A program made the translations under genes and the position numbers. DNA of 64,000 nucleotides from Sarcocystis neurona (lineage: Eukaryota > Apicomplexa > Conoidasida > Eucoccidiorida > Sarcocystidae), in assembly GCA_000727475.1 (NCBI GenBank), contig KL647292.1:1577186-1641185 (forward strand). The letters run 5' to 3'. This document shows, one piece after another, positions 1-13,500 of the stretch (positions within the stretch are counted from its first letter, which is position 1; every line of letters starts with the position of its first letter). The notes below the pieces were generated by a model. It saw only the letters and a list, made by a program, of their open reading frames with translations, did not search any database and was not told the DNA's origin.

Positions 1-262
1 CGAAAAGAGTTATGAAGACCCTGTTGGTACAGACTCTGGCTTCTGCGTATGAATCTCTCAGTACGTAAACGGATATACGTATATATATATATACACATGT
101 ATACATGCGCATGCGTGCTGCACACATACATGTCTACGCAGGAAAGACATCGACCAACATGTTCTCGGTTATGCCTTCGTATACGTCCATGCATGGAACA
201 TTGAAAATAAGGTTATTCAAGACTGCCAACCGTACTGCTTCAACTCGGTAAGACGTTCGTAC

Positions 263-3200
263 CTTTCAGTTTTTTCAACCGTTGAATTTCCACAAGCTGG
301 TTGGCGACTTCCTGATCCTTTACACGAAGTCTCCCCTCCGTAACTCGTTTGCTGAAGCAAGAAAAAATATGATGCAGATACGCTGGGACGGCGGCACTGC
401 GAATGGGGCGGAAGTAAACACCGCGCACGTGGAGGTAGCGGTATACAGTCGCTGCTTTTTACGTATCAACCATGAAGTTGGCTTTGTCCTAGAATTAAAT
501 TTACGGAAGTGTCACGTGAGCACGTACGCAATTTCTGTTTCAATTAAAGAGCTGCTTGAGGCACACAACGCAAGTGCACTACGGTGTAAATTATATGTGC
601 ACAGAAAAGAGGGTGTCAGTAGGGACCCTCTGCGGAAGCGACACTTCTTTAGGGAAAGCGGTACTCCAATGCCATCTCCATTTACACGGATATATATGTA
701 CATGTCCACATACATGCGTGCGCAGACGTTTTACGACAAAGCTCGCCTCTGTATTTTCGACAGATACAAGCAGAGCGAAGGAGGTACCATATCTCTGCAA
801 CTTTTTCTGCAGTTGAGCACTTTTTTCAGGGTTAGCCCACAGTAGAGGAATAGCCTGACGTGTATTCGCACTGAAAACATTGAGAGCACTACGTGGTCTG
901 TGTGTCACTACGTGCAAGTGCATGCATCGAGACTGCGAAAATTGTCAGTCACATTTAGGTGATAACCTCTGCACGATACATCCAGTCCCTTCGCGCGGTG
1001 ATGACAGAGCTGCCACGTTAGTGCGGTTTGTTTCTGGGCGTCTAGTACCCGGCTTACGTGGGTCGCGAAATGACACAGAGAAATAACAATTGAATCGGTT
1101 TATGGAAGATCACGCTACTGTCGAGTCTAGCGAGGAATCAGGCGGAGTGTGAGGACATGACAGAAAGAGACCTGGAGACGAAGAACACGACCCTCAATAA
1201 AGAAAGACTGGAAAAGAATGTTGAACTCAAAATGAGCAGTGGAACCCTTACTAGGAAGACTGCCTGATGGCAGGCTCAATTTCCCACGACGAGAGCTCAT
1301 CAGGAGCCGCAGTTATCCACGGGTGGGTTAAAGCTGTGAAGAAGCAAGCAAAGACAAGAAGTGTCTGCTCTTGCAGCTCGAGGTAGCCTCCCCAGATGCA
1401 TTTGGCCGAAGCAGCAGAATCGTGCAGCTTGCGTGTCTCTCCTCTTTTGCTGCCTACACATTCTTCTCTCTGAACTCGCATCAGTTCTAAACAATAAAAT
1501 ACTGGAGGGTACGTACTGCGAGTACACCACTGTGTAACGACACGCGTAATCCCCCCACATTTCTACCGTATTAGTGCGACGTTCGAACGTGTCCTTCGCG
1601 CACAAATTTGTCTATATACACGTACATGTGTCATACACCTATATGGTTTATAGAGGAGGTTGGTGGTGGAAATGTTGACTCTTGGTATGTTTGAGCCTTC
1701 GTGCTACAACAGGACAAGAAAAGAAAGCAAATTATAGGCTGCCCCATGTTCAGATCTACGCCAGCGCAAGAGTGGCCCAGGCGCCGTAGATCCTGCGTCG
1801 AAATATGCATAGGCAGTTAAATCAATGGCTGATAGCTGGCGCCATTTTCTCATTGTCTTTCTGGCCAGGAATGCGACTGCTGCAAAATCGCAGCAACAAC
1901 GCGCATTTGCCGGTGATCGTCTTTCTCTCACAACAACGACGGCTACCTCCTCTATCGCTCTGCCAGTTTTGTTAGTAATCCTACCACTACTACTACTGTA
2001 ATTCTACTACGGGGAGTACCACTTCCTCTATCACTACTAATAACTGCACTACTCCTGTGTTCAATTACTGATGACTGGCTTGCTCTATTCGTCTCTCTAA
2101 CATACATTGTAGAGACCGCTGCCGAGTAATTTTGACGCCATGTTCCAATCGCGCGGGACTCGTTCATCCTGTGATTCTCACCCTGCGAGACCCAGAGCAC
2201 CACTTAAATCTGTTTATAATCCTACCAACTCATTATTACGGAGGCGTTTTGCCAGTATCTGCTGCAATCACTTCATTCGACGAAGGATGGTGGCCAGTTC
2301 TCTTCGCTAAATACTTTTGTGCGCGAACTCTGCAATCACTGCATGACACGCGTTTGCTGCTGAGTGATGATCTTGTCTTACGCCGGCGGAGGCTTGCACA
2401 GGAATTTTTCTCCGACTGCGGATTCGAAGGAGGCTTGCGACCGGTGCTCTTCTCACCTTCTGTTGCGGAGAGTCTTCGCTGGGGGCACTTCTCGAGAAGA
2501 GCTTCAATGAAGCTTCGCGCCTGGAAATCATAAGTCGTCGCACAACACTGTGAACAACGAAAATGTACACTCTACGACTACTGGAGACAAAAGTTTGTCA
2601 GAGGTTCCTGGGTAGTAGGCAGAAGGGAAGACGAGAAGAAAACGAGCAAACGAGCAAGACTGTGTTCTATACGCTGCAGCACGCCTGGGGGTTTCTGTTT
2701 CCCTGCACTGTGCGGTCCATCCGCTCACACTGCAAGTACTGTACGCAGACAAATGGGGACAGCTAGCAAACTGATGACAGACGCCAATGTATCTATGGAC
2801 GATCACGATTCTCTCTGATTCGGACAGACCACTACATCCCGCCAACACTCCTATAGAGCAGGAAGATGATCCGTCTACGTGAAGTACGCAGTCACGTAAA
2901 CACCCTCGCAGATAGACAATTGCTCAGGGCTCTGGACAGGAGACAGGAAGGAAGAGCGGCTGGGGGACAGCCGTAACTTCACTGGTGGATTAGTTGAAAT
3001 GAACTTTTTTATATACATTGCAGTCAATCTCAAGAACTACTTACCCAGTGAGAACAAGTGAAAAAAGCAACAAGCCATTCTGTGACCTACTTTGTCAGAG
3101 GGTGCTCCCCAGCCTTTGTTGGGTCTCCTATATTTGATCTTCCCTTGCAGCACTTCAGCCTGAAATATGGGAAATATAAAAGTACCAAAGAAGACAACGC

Positions 3201-6200
3201 AATAAACATATCCTGGTCTATTCGTAGTGCTTTAGTACGTGCTTGCGCCCGTACGAAGATACTGGTCCACTGACCTGGCGCCTGCATTCTACTGAACTTG
3301 TAGCAAGTCGAATAATTTCCTAACATGTCGCACTTTGTTTACTTCGTTACTTCCACCTAGCGAGAAAATTCCTGAACATTTCCTGAATTTCCGTGTCTTG
3401 GTTGTAGGTAGAAGAAAAAATCGCGAAAAAGTGCTCAACAACGTGTCTTGGTTGTAGTCAGAAGAAGAAATCGCTGAAGAATGCCCATCAACTTCCTTTA
3501 CCTCTCAGGATCGAACAATACAGAAACATTTCCACATATTCGTGCAGGCGTCTGCACGTACGTGCAGTACGTAGATGGTTGTCTAGACTCAGCTGTGTGC
3601 AACTCGCTCGTGTTCTCTGTTTCAGACGAAAACACGTCTTTCCTACACTCCATTCGAAACTGTTTATGTGGAATCTACTGCCGTCTACAGGAACAGGATT
3701 GAGAACTGGGTTGGGTGCTACCAGGGTAGAATATATGCTCCTTCAGTGCTTGTAGCTTTGCAAAAGTCGTAGGGAAAGAAGTGTCACGGTTACCCGCGAG
3801 ATAGATGCGAATAACACGACGTCGCTGCGGATGGGCAGACACAGACATTTAAGTCTGTATGAAAGCGTAAGACGTTCGTACAGGTTTGCGAAGGCACACA
3901 CAAACGTTCATGGGAAAAGGATTGCCTTTCATGGCCAATCAACTGACACCAAGGGAAGAATCATTATGGGCGACAAAACCAAAGGAAAAGTGATCTACGA
4001 CAGAGGGACCAGAGCCAAAAGATGCTACGGGAACGCCGCCAATCTCGAATCATTTCCCGAATAACTTCTGCAGTAACGCAAAGGCGCTACTGTGGTCGCT
4101 CTTCAAAGAGTGCTCACAGCTTCACCGCGTACCTGTCCACATTTGTTGTTGTCCCTCTCGCTAAATACTTTTCCTACACTCAGTGAAATATACATCAGCG
4201 TGCATATATTGCGTCTGTAGTGGCAGCTAGTAATTCCATGGCTGCCTTTATCCCCGCCCGGTCCACTGCCCGCATTGGTCAAAGTACCCTACCGGTATCT
4301 GCTTTTGCGTTGAGAAAAGAATGTGATAAGGCACACCGGCAAGTATCCAGGAGCTCCACGCTGCACACGTGTGTTTCTCCATTCAAGCAAATATCGCAAC
4401 TCCTACCAAGTTATTCAACTTCAGAATGCGTAAGTATGTCGTTGCGTTATACAGTGTGCTTGCGTTCTTAGATAACGGCAACAGACGGCTCGTTAACTTC
4501 TAAATACACACATACGTGTTTGTTTCTATGTATTGATATAGGAGCACACCTCTGTGTGTTACACAATACTCAGGTGTAGCCAGCGGAAAAGAAGCAATAA
4601 GCATCACGTATATGTACATGTGATGGTATTTTTCTTCAAGCACTCCTCCTTTCTGGCAAAGAAGGGGCAATAAGTAAATATCGAGATACGGGTGGAGTGT
4701 CCATATACGAAAAAACGTATCACTATGGCAGACCACTGCCCGGTGTTATGGGAAACTCACGGCTTATGCGCATACGCATTTGCGCGTATACCTAAGTGGA
4801 GAGAAAGATAAGCGAGCATGTGGACAGGCAGGCAGAGGTGTTCAAATCTAGGTGCACGCTGCGGACAAATGCTAATCAATAAAAAACTAACCATTTCAAG
4901 TGTAAATAAATACCCACGCGCGCCTGCGATGCTGCAATTTAACCCCTGATGTGCAAAACCATGCTTCTCATACACAAGGAAAGATTTTCACCAAAGAATA
5001 AATCCCGAGAACCAAGGTACATTTTAACGTGTGGGCGAGAAATGACAGACGCAAAAGTATATAGATACACATGCACACAGACTATGAGAAACCAAATTGA
5101 GTAAAACATGAACCAGCATTTGTTCATACAACGACTTAGGCAAGGAACAATGCCTAGATGTCCCCGCTGCTCTAAAAAAGTGTAAACGCACAGACGACAC
5201 CAGTCCGCTTGTACTAACGTTTTTACTCGAAGCTAGTGCTTTGACCGAGTACACACCTCTGCGAGTACACACCGTTCACATGCAGCTGCACACTCCAGGG
5301 AAGGTGTATCACGCGTGCAGGCGCACCTACACAGGGTTGTATAAACTCGGACGAGCGGGGGGAGTGAAAGTATTGACTGGCTTACGGATGGATCGGAAGA
5401 GTGTTACGTGAGGGGAGGTCAAAGATATACGACGGAAAGGCACGTGTAGGTACAAAAGGAAGTAACGCAGAGATTATAGACAGATACGTAAGCCTCTGCT
5501 GCAGATAGGAACTTTGCTTGCCCGCAGAGACGGGAGACATACCCGGGTCTCTCGTATTGTGGCAGACGCGTGACAACCGAACGGATGTTCTCCGTACAGC
5601 AACAGGTACACAACCACTCCCACACTCCACAGGTCGCACTTCTCGTCGTAGTCCTGCCTGAGATACGCGCAGTACTAATAAACACCTACCACAGTAGGCG
5701 AAGCTGCTCATGCGTCAAACATAACTACTGAAACCCGACACACAACCCACATACGCGAGAAGTCAGACACGACGAATAAACAGCTCGTAGAGTGGAATGA
5801 GTTCTAGGGGAAGGTGTGGTTAGCCCAGGTGGCTTCTCCACCTCCCACTACATGACCACGTCGTGCTCACGTTGGATGCGTGAGACGGAGAAGCTTTTGT
5901 ATCGTACAAAAAGTGTGAAGTTCCTACGTTGAAGGCGCCGTGGACATCGTGGAGACGTAGGAAGCCCAAGGCGTCAGTGCAAAAATTTTGCATATATCAT
6001 ACTTTTTCTGAGAGGTGCGTTTGCATCTGAAAACAAGCTACAACCAGAAAGAACGCTTGCTGCGTTTCTCGTGCGTACGCACGTAACTACAGGTATACAA
6101 CTGCACTTTTCGGTGTGTAAGGATCCAGCCTTTTGTTGCGCCCTTGGGTGCCGACGCTATGCCTACCCCTGACGCCTAGGTTTCGCCTACCCCTGATGCT

Positions 6201-7592
6201 ACACAAAACAAGCAGTTGGAGGGTTGCCTACGAGGCACCGTAATTTACGTGCAACTGAATTTAAAGCGTTTCGACGTTGAAACTGTATACGCCCATCCGA
6301 GTAACGGTGTGGTATAGATTCTTTTGTGCGGGAGTACAGACGTCTGCAGGCTGCGTATGTCAGTGCCCACCCGCCTACGTATACACGCACATATGTGGAT
6401 ATATCAAAAGACAGATACACGTGTGTATATACATGTATACACATATATGCACAAACCGTATGTTACAGTCTTACAGAAGTATTCAAGCACGCTGGGTAGT
6501 CAGAATATGTGTATACAGCACTAACCTAGGAGTACAGAGGAACGTGGAACACAGGTGAGAGCTGGTCCGTGAACTCCAGTAGGGGCGCACATATATGCGC
6601 GTAGAGTCTACGTGTAGACGTGTTCACGCAATGCTGTGCGCGTCTCTCTTTTCTCCTTCCACGTGTGGAACTGCATAAATAAACGGACATCTGTTAGGAA
6701 ACTTGAAGGCATAAGAGACCTGCTCTATTTATCGCTTGAACCGGACGACAGCCCACTATGATAACTTGCACATTAGTGTATAAGCGCTTAAGTTGTTGCA
6801 CGTGCTGCACCATGTGTGTGCGACACTGAACCAGGGTACCAATGTAGAAATCTTCGACTTGTCTTGCGTGTCAAAATAGTTGTTACGCCGGTGAGTGTGT
6901 CATATCTACTAATAGATTACCACTCATATATTTGTGTGTGCATCAATGTCTCCGCTGGTCGCCAAGGCTGACAAAGTGCGCCCGTGTGCGTTTGATATAT
7001 GAAGTGTAGGTGAGAGGAAGCGAGAGCGTAGGTAAAGTCTCGATGCGTTCAGCATGTTAACCTGAAATATGCACATCTGCGTCCACAGCCTGAAACTTAT
7101 GGGTTTGCTTCCAGCGTGAAAACGGCCGCCTTTCATTCCTGATTAGATCTCCCCTAAGTAGATATGTGTACCATACTCCGTTGAACACACAGTCCGCGAA
7201 TACATAAACGAACGCTTTGCGAGGTATTCACAAGTGTGAATGTGCAAACGTATGTACGCATATTTAATGTGTAAATGTCCATGTACAAGTCTATATTCAG
7301 CCGTATGCGTGCATTTACGAGTGAGCGTCTGCATGTGGTGGTGCTTGTGGGTAAGTTTACACATTTATTTGCGCATACTTGTATGTGGATATGTACGGTA
7401 TATTCCACCTGCCAACCTGCTTAAAATTTTATGTGGGCAAGAGCGCCCACGATATGTGTATTCAGCTCACTTGTATACTTCAGGAGCGATGTAGCGAGGG
7501 CTACCGCAGACGGTGCCATGCCTTTGCCCCGGGAAAAAACGGCAGGACAGACCAAAATCAATAAGCACCAACGGTGCCGTATATGCTTCTGA
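263..7592 (-). other. CDPK C-lobe and junction helix (exons 7-12)
   Basis: Exon 7 holds SEAYTAPLVLIDFGLS and GSPRYIAPEVY. Exon 8 holds YDEKCDLWSVGVVVYLLL and ends in TIRETR. Exon 9 (KIKYRRPNKGW) and exon 10 (ARSFIEALLEK, then RRLSATE) finish the C-lobe. Exon 11 starts ALTHPWI and would read into a TAG at 1251-1253 if unspliced, but a strong donor (A|gtaagg) just before the stop is completed joins in phase to exon 12. Exon 12 (VANQLVEIQRLKKLK) resembles the CDPK junction segment that precedes the EF-hands. A truncated kinase ending at 1251 is the alternative if exon 11 is not spliced. Confidence 0.82.
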
Positions 7593-10500
7593 CTGCCAAA
7601 CGTACATAGCAGACAAGTTTACAACATGCGCGAATATAGATGTGTGCGCGCACGTATGTACGCATGTATGTAGATTCAGATTTGCACGTGTATACCTGGA
7701 GAGAGAGCGGGAGATGCGGACGCAAATGCGTAGTCGCCGAGCATAACACATGCGCTGATTTCGTAGCTGTCTGCGAATTCTTGGAGAGAGAAGGAAAATC
7801 GAAACATGCAAAGTCGGGGGTGTGCTACGGTGTGCGGTCAGTGTGCGAGCATTGTGGAGCAATATGTGTGTAGAAACTGAATATGGCAACACGCCGTGGG
7901 GGAACTTCACTCGTGGGTTTCTACCCCTCTGGAGAGATTTTGGTAAAGAATTCTCAAACAATATCATAGACGGTAGATCTCTTCGCCGGCTTCCCCCCTC
8001 TGGCGCTGAGTCGCGTTACCAGAGCATCTCTGACGTGTCAGGTGAAGCTGGAACGAGAGTTTGTGCGAGTAAGAATTTTGTAGGAAAGGATGGGTACGCA
8101 GGTGCTCAGAAGCACCTTTTGCAGAAGCATCTGTGTCTAACAGTGTAGAGGCGTCCACATGTAAACGAGTACGTATATAAAAGAAAAATGTCGACACCAT
8201 TATGGTCGTGAGATTATCTTGCACGTGTGAGGGCAGTTTATCTTTCACCAAGACCGCATCAGATGTTGTGAACTGCAAGTGACTGTTGTCCCCACGTGGT
8301 CTGCTCCCGGAAAGCTCTTCTTAAACAGTACCCCACACCAGGTGAACACACATGTGAAGGCGGAGGCAGATCCGCCACAGAGAGGAATACTATGTGGGAA
8401 ATAATTGCGTTATTGCCTTCGGTGGGACCTTTCGGCCTATGCAGAATGTGTGTCCGTACCCTTCATTGATGAGTTCTACACGGTTTTTGTAGCAGGGTAG
8501 AGTAGTCAATAATCTACCGTGTGCATTATCTATCAATAATGCTGTGAAGGCGGAGGCAGATCCGCCACAGAGAGGAATACTATGTGGGAAATAATTGCGT
8601 TATTGCCTTCGGTGGGATCTTTCGGCCTATGCAGAATGTGTTTCCGTACCCTTCATTGATGAGTTCTACACGGTTTTTGTAGCAGGGTAGAGTAGTCAAT
8701 AATCTCACTTTCTGCCTCGCCACAAACAACGCCGCTCTCGCCTGGTTCTTCAGTGGAGAGGTACTAGTACGAAAAACAACACTTTTGTGGCCTATGAGAG
8801 AGAACAAAATTACTACCAGGTCTTACCAGTCCTTCCCTAAAAAAGTACACTAGGGAAGAGAGTGATGCACACGTAAGTCGTTCTGACTTTGTATTCCAGC
8901 TTCCATGGGTTTAAGGAGACGTGAAGACGAGATATGGCATATATGTGAGGGTACGCGTGCGCATCTACTTAGACCTGGAGAACAAGAAATCATGGGAAGC
9001 AACTAGGCAAAGTCCGACGCTTACGTACGTCCTAATGCATACCTTCGTACGTGTGTTCATACCAACACTTGTACCTACCGGCACAAACACATCTGCGTAT
9101 ATCTGTCATGAGTATGTCAGTACGGGGCGCAGGCTGCCGAGCACAAATAACAGTTTGCTACATGCACTGGTACTACGGACACGAAGCGAGGCCTACAGCT
9201 GCACAAGTGCACACGCAGGTGTGTCATCAAATTATTATGCGTAAGAATGTGTACTCTGGTGAAAGATCCTTACATAACAGTTTGCTACATGCACTGGTAC
9301 TACGGACACGAAGCGAGACCTACGTCGTCGCCCAGATGATGTCACTGCGCTGCACGCACAAGTGAAGAGATTCTGCTTGGAGACACACTGCTAATCGGAC
9401 CGCCAACAAAGTTATCCGCGTCCTAACAGCAGAGAGGCGAGCGGGATAAAAGGGGCTCTCGTGCTACACTACACCCAGTAGCTTCCTTCTTAAAAATGAG
9501 ATAACCTGTAGACTTGACTCGTTCCATGCCCTCACAAATGAAGGACAGTCCTGAATGTAATTTCACTACCAACACCTTCCGCAAATAGACCTCATCGTAT
9601 TCGCGAGGATGAGTTGATACCCACTGTGTTACCCTGTTGTTTCTTGTCCATTTGCCTCCAGATACTTAAGCATGCTGTGATACCGCGGGCAGAAAGGAAA
9701 CTCAGTAGTGCTCGGCTAGCGTGTACCCAGCCGTAAGAGATTGCCGCACTTAGGAGCATGCGTGTACTACACCTCTGTAACGGTGTCGGCTAGGTCGTCC
9801 GGAGTTACCGACTGTCCAAAAAAATTTCATTTGTGCACCTCATCGATCCGTTGTGTTCGTAGCGTATGCGCTTGATCAATATGTATAGCTTTCTCTTTAG
9901 CTCCATAGCTGAAAAATTCTTCTCCGGTGGAATCATATATACACATAGTTCTACCGACGAACAAAGTGTGTTCGTACTGACATCTACCAACATGTGCATG
10001 AATACAGAAAAAGTACCGCCAGAGTGCTAAAAGCGGCAGCGGTGTTCCTAATCGTTATAGGCAGCTGCAACACGTGAAGGCCGGCGTGGCCTTAGCGCTC
10101 ACCTTAAATAGAAAGTTCTCCGCCTGGTAGAAAATTCACAAATGACAACAGCGGAGACAAATTATTGATACCCGAAGCCGCCGAATGTACACGCAAAGGT
10201 CTTACGAATGCACGCGCGCAGGCGTTTGGCGCGGGAGTGGTTCGTCGAGAATCAAGTTTGATAAACGTATCTGACATGTCTGTATGTGCAGCAGGGGGCC
10301 CTTATGGCGATTGATGACTCAAACGCGGAGCAGATTGTTGTACTTTTATATTCACATATACGTATGTTATACTCACACTACGTCTGTGCGTTTTTGGCAA
10401 AGCATCGATCTCGGTGAAAATGCCTCCAAATGTGATACATTAGTTTTCTCCTACAATTGTCCTTCAGCGGCAATCCCCGAGGCACGTAGTTACAATGTGT

Positions 10501-13500
10501 TAAACGGCAGAGTGCGTTGTAGCCACAAGCACTCTGCACTCGTGTACAACAAAACATAAACGCCTTCAGAAAAACTTACGTACCTACAGTGTGTATAAGC
10601 TAAGTTTTGCACGGAAGGCAAATATTCACCTTGTGAATTAAACCTGCCACCATACGAAGAAAATGTTTCTCTGCAGTGCCGAAGGGAAGGGGAGCACAGA
10701 TTCCACAGTCACGGAGATAAGCATTAAAAAAGTTTTCCCCGTTTCCGAAAGTACATGTAGCCACATACAGTTTCGCACGTGACGGTCCTCAGTTCGCGTC
10801 GAGCTTGTGTGATGCGTAAATTTATAGTTCAAATGAGGAGGCAACATCAACATCACGAAAGCACCTTCGTAGTCAGGGGGTGAACTTTTATGAACTCTTA
10901 AACAGTCTATCTAATTTCGTCAGTTTGTACTGCAGGTGAAAAAGGATGACAGAAGGGACTTCTCTAAAATGGTCTATCTGGGTTCAGTTTGTGCTGCAGG
11001 TGACGGGAAGGGTAAAAGTGGCTTCCTGTAGAAGTTACGTCCGAGAAGTACGTAAGTGTTCCTACCACCCGTAGACATATACAAAGTGGATAATACGGGC
11101 CTGTAGGCAAACATGGTTGGGTACCTACTGCTATCCATCTGCGTGTAATGTCTGTTCGGATAGACATCCTATATCGGAAAACGCATTCACGTAAATGCCC
11201 GCGCCTACCAGTTTTGTCACGGGGTTCTCTTCAAATACGGAAGATTTTCTTACTTTGATGTCGCGGTGAATGATTTGGTTCTCGTGGCAGTGCTGGACCG
11301 CTAGCAGCATTTGCCTGTATAATAACGGATCACACATGTAGAAGAGCAGAAGAAGTTTCCGCAGGCTAAATATCTTTCCACGCTAAGGTTGCACTGATGG
11401 ACACGACTTTAGTAGAAAAACGGCAGCAGAGGACCCTTCCGGGGAACTGCACGACGGCAACACGTTCACTCATCCTCGTGATCGTGCTGTCTGCGAAAAA
11501 TCGGATATTCTCAAATAGTCTATTCACAACATATAGTGGAAATGTGTAGGTGGACTTGTCTATACGCACATTGGACCTGTAATATATACACACGTTCCGT
11601 GTGAGTGTACATTTATATATATATATGTATGTGTATATGTACATATGTTAGTTCTTTTCAAGGCAAAGCAGTAGATACCCAGACCAGGCAGCCGCTTTGG
11701 CACTCTTAGAACCGCTTGCTCTGCAGTTGATCCTATGGCACTAAAAGAAGCATTTGCCCTCACGTAAAATGCGTAATAACAGTGCTAGCAGGTTTCACTG
11801 GTAGAGGCGTCAAGTCAAGTGTTTTTCGAAAGTTCACATAGACATTACAGTTATAGGAGTGCAACCTTGACGCCAAGTATGGCCTGGTGAGATTGCGCCC
11901 TCATTACAACGTACACATCGCCTCACGGATTTTCTGTCGGAGTCACGGGCAGGTCGCTTCGAAGGCAGGTGCGAGCAGACAATCGTGTACCTTATACACC
12001 AGCAGCCAGGTAACATTGTTGAAACGTAGGACGTGTGGACGAGCGACTTACCGCACGTACACCGCGGCGTCGCACTCAGTGCACTTTGGAGCATGGAGAA
12101 GCCGACTAAAAAGATCCCCTCCCGTACACAGTTCTAGGACCTGAAGAGAGGGAAATAGTACAAAGGATCTGCATAGTGTGTGTGCATGTATAGAGATACA
12201 GTGAAATACATATATGGATACACGTGTGTCGATTCCGACTGCAGGAATACATCTATATAGAGAGAGATGTATACACGTATATCTGTGTCACGAATGTGTG
12301 GCTTATTCACGGATTTCCGCGATTGACCACGTAGACTAACATTCGACAGTCCGGCGACTGACCCAGCGCAAACTTCTAAGCATACCACAGGCTCGCTGCT
12401 GGCGGGCACACGTGTACTCGAGCAAATCACTTTTCTGGCACGCGAAATATACGGTAATGCGCAACCTAGGCTTTCTCCAATTCCAATTCCGCAGACTGAA
12501 CTATACGAATTGGGAAAGTCAGAAAGCGTTCAGCACACGCGTCACACAGCGTCGTCGCCAGCGAAGGATACTACAGTATAATATAGTGGAAAAGTAAGGG
12601 TAAGTTCCGAGCAAGATACTGACATGCGGATGCTTCCTGCGCATGCACGTATGCCGAAGGAACATGACAAAGACATTATAAAAGGCACAGACGCAAAAAG
12701 CTGCTTGAAATTGACTGCGCACAGTTGTTTGCTCAGGACTGTGCCAGCTAGCCCGTCCGGTAGGAAAGGCACAATGTTGGAGACCTACGCTTAGGTCTGC
12801 GAACCACTACACAAATGGCCAAGCAGACACACAGATCGATTCACACAAGGGTACAGAAGACAGATACATAGATTGCAAGAGACGTAGTTGGAAGGCGGAT
12901 TGAAATGGTGTACTTCAGAACGCACCTTTGTCGAAAGATAGTTTCAGGTACTGATTACCAGTGCGACGGCGTGTCTTCCATCTAGCATGACCCCCGTCCC
13001 ACAAGCTAGAAAAACGGGTATCGGAAGAGGAACAAGAACTACTGCAGGTTTGTGGACTGCCACTGCGTCTCTAAAATTGTTTGCACGATGAACGCGGGGA
13101 TTGCGAGGAGCCTGTGTATGTCGGGAAATAAAATAGCGTACCCCATAGCAGAAAACCTCGTCCTCAAAGCAGTCGCACCACTGCACGATGTTGGGGTGTC
13201 CTGAAAGGAGGAGACAAGAGAATACAGATGCGCTCAATGTGCATTGCACACTCGTGGAAGCCACCCAGGCTCTTCGTATGCGCATGAATAACAACATACA
13301 CGCATGCAGGTGTACACACATAAACTGTAAATACAAGTATGTATGTGCACACCCACAAGCTCCTGCACAGGTTCTTCGTAAATAAGTACCACCGGGGACA
13401 GTCAAAGGGTCTCACGTAAAGAAAAGCACCCAGCGGATTGAAGTGTGGATGCAAAATTCTGTGCACAAGTGTACCACTAGTGGCGTTCCTTAAGACAGAA

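Noticed and set aside
3502..3551. Candidate kinase exon reading VSVLFDPER
   Set aside because: Its phase does not fit either neighbour, whereas exons 5543, 3159 and 2520 join cleanly and complete the C-lobe.
8200..8272. Minus-strand segment reading KDKLPSHVQDNL after a good acceptor, like a CDPK junction domain
   Set aside because: It lies between the catalytic loop and the DFG exon in gene order; those exons already join in phase, and a better junction helix is at 351-263.
9324..9375. Candidate CDPK exon (QNLFTCACS) between the catalytic loop and DFG
   Set aside because: It gives wrong catalytic-loop spacing; the 21-base exon at 10123-10103 plus the acceptor at 7592 restores normal spacing without it.
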